DNA of 64,000 nucleotides from Dyadobacter alkalitolerans DSM 23607 (GTDB lineage Bacteria; Bacteroidota; Bacteroidia; Cytophagales; Spirosomataceae): assembly GCF_000428845.1 (NCBI RefSeq), contig NZ_AUAS01000001.1, positions 663,898 through 727,897 of the forward strand, in the 5' to 3' direction. Position numbers and translations under genes: made by a program. Position 1 is the stretch's first letter; every line of letters begins with the position of its first letter. Below are positions 63,791 to 64,000 of the stretch, in pieces. Below the pieces are notes generated by a model. It saw only the letters and a list, made by a program, of their open reading frames with translations, had not been told where the DNA came from and searched no databases.

Positions 63791-64000
63791 CTAGGCCGCC
63801 CTTTTCCTGATATTCTGGGCTAGTGCGATCAATCCCCACTCTATTTCGACCTTTTGTTTGCCGCGGAGCATAAACTTGCGGAAGCCGTGGTTATGTTTAA
63901 TGTTGCCAAAGACGGGTTCTACGTCATAGCACCGCTTCTTTCGTTTGACAATGCCTTCCTCACTTTTTAGCAGCTCGTCGGCTTGCTGTTTTTGCCTATC
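63791..64000 (-). CDS. IS1182-type transposase, C-terminal part (continues past the window)
   Basis: The last 69 residues and stop codon of a DDE transposase. It contains KRCYDVEPVFGNIKHNHGF, whose E-(6)-K spacing (EPVFGNIK) is the C1 signature of IS4/IS5/IS1182-type elements, then KFMLRGKQKVEIEWGLIALA and a stop after RKRAA. The N-terminal part and the other IS end lie beyond base 64000, so integrity cannot be judged. Confidence 0.85.
   Translation of the reverse strand, partial: DRQKQQADELLKSEEGIVKRKKRCYDVEPVFGNIKHNHGFRKFMLRGKQKVEIEWGLIALAQNIRKRAA

Noticed and set aside
1..64000. CRISPR arrays, prophage or genomic island
   Set aside because: No spaced direct repeats, phage structural genes or integrase were seen; the only mobile DNA is the transposase end.

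Overview
The window is chromosomal DNA of a Bacteroidota bacterium, most likely Dyadobacter or a close relative in the Cytophagales (inference from gene content; no 16S gene is present). Supporting signs are a SusC/SusD pair, DUF1080 (3-keto-disaccharide hydrolase) proteins, a DUF4286 gene, a histone H1-like small protein, an alpha-oxoamine synthase of the type used for sphingoid or sulfonolipid bases, weak Shine-Dalgarno sequences and an occasional TAnnTTTG -7 promoter box. No tRNA, rRNA, CRISPR array or prophage was seen. The only mobile DNA is the 3' end of an IS1182-type transposase at the right edge.

Layout. 1-7.8 kb: the end of an Omp85/BamA-like barrel gene, rsgA with methylmalonyl-CoA epimerase (minus), a ROK regulator, Kdo transferase (minus), a secreted hypothetical protein and lipA. 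7.9-14.8 kb: metK, a membrane fatty acid desaturase, and an RND efflux pump with its adaptor (minus). 15-21 kb: a 2035-residue alpha-2-macroglobulin with an intact thioester motif and an embedded TonB-box-like segment. 21-29.8 kb (minus): a SusC/SusD system followed by a purple-acid-phosphatase-like lipoprotein and a DegT aminotransferase, with a short FecR-like fragment upstream of SusC. 29.9-33.7 kb: a second BamA/TamA-like protein, a lipoprotein, a cyclophilin and an RmlD-like reductase. 33.8-37 kb (minus): a glucan-phosphorylase homologue lacking the PLP lysine, and two hypothetical proteins. 37-41.8 kb: two DUF1080 proteins and a beta-propeller/cytochrome c fusion.

42-46 kb: a hybrid histidine kinase with an Hpt domain and, convergent and overlapping, a sigma-54 response regulator; then a small PepSY-like protein. 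46.3-50.9 kb: a gene-poor stretch with a candidate small RNA, then two Tat-exported ferritin-like proteins, a Tat-exported sulfite-oxidase-type molybdoenzyme, a monohaem cytochrome c and a secreted nuclease. 50.9-54.3 kb: three unrecognised genes, two of them coiled-coil/four-helix membrane proteins of parallel design. This is the best candidate here for an undescribed system. 54.3-64 kb: GNAT acetyltransferase, acyl-CoA ligase, two alpha/beta hydrolases, cysteine synthase, a small membrane protein, DUF4286, hibernation factor, MaoC hydratase, a 59-residue histone H1-like protein, an alpha-oxoamine synthase and the transposase fragment.

Most of the window is housekeeping and envelope biology. 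Functional assignments come from motifs read by eye; no database search was run.
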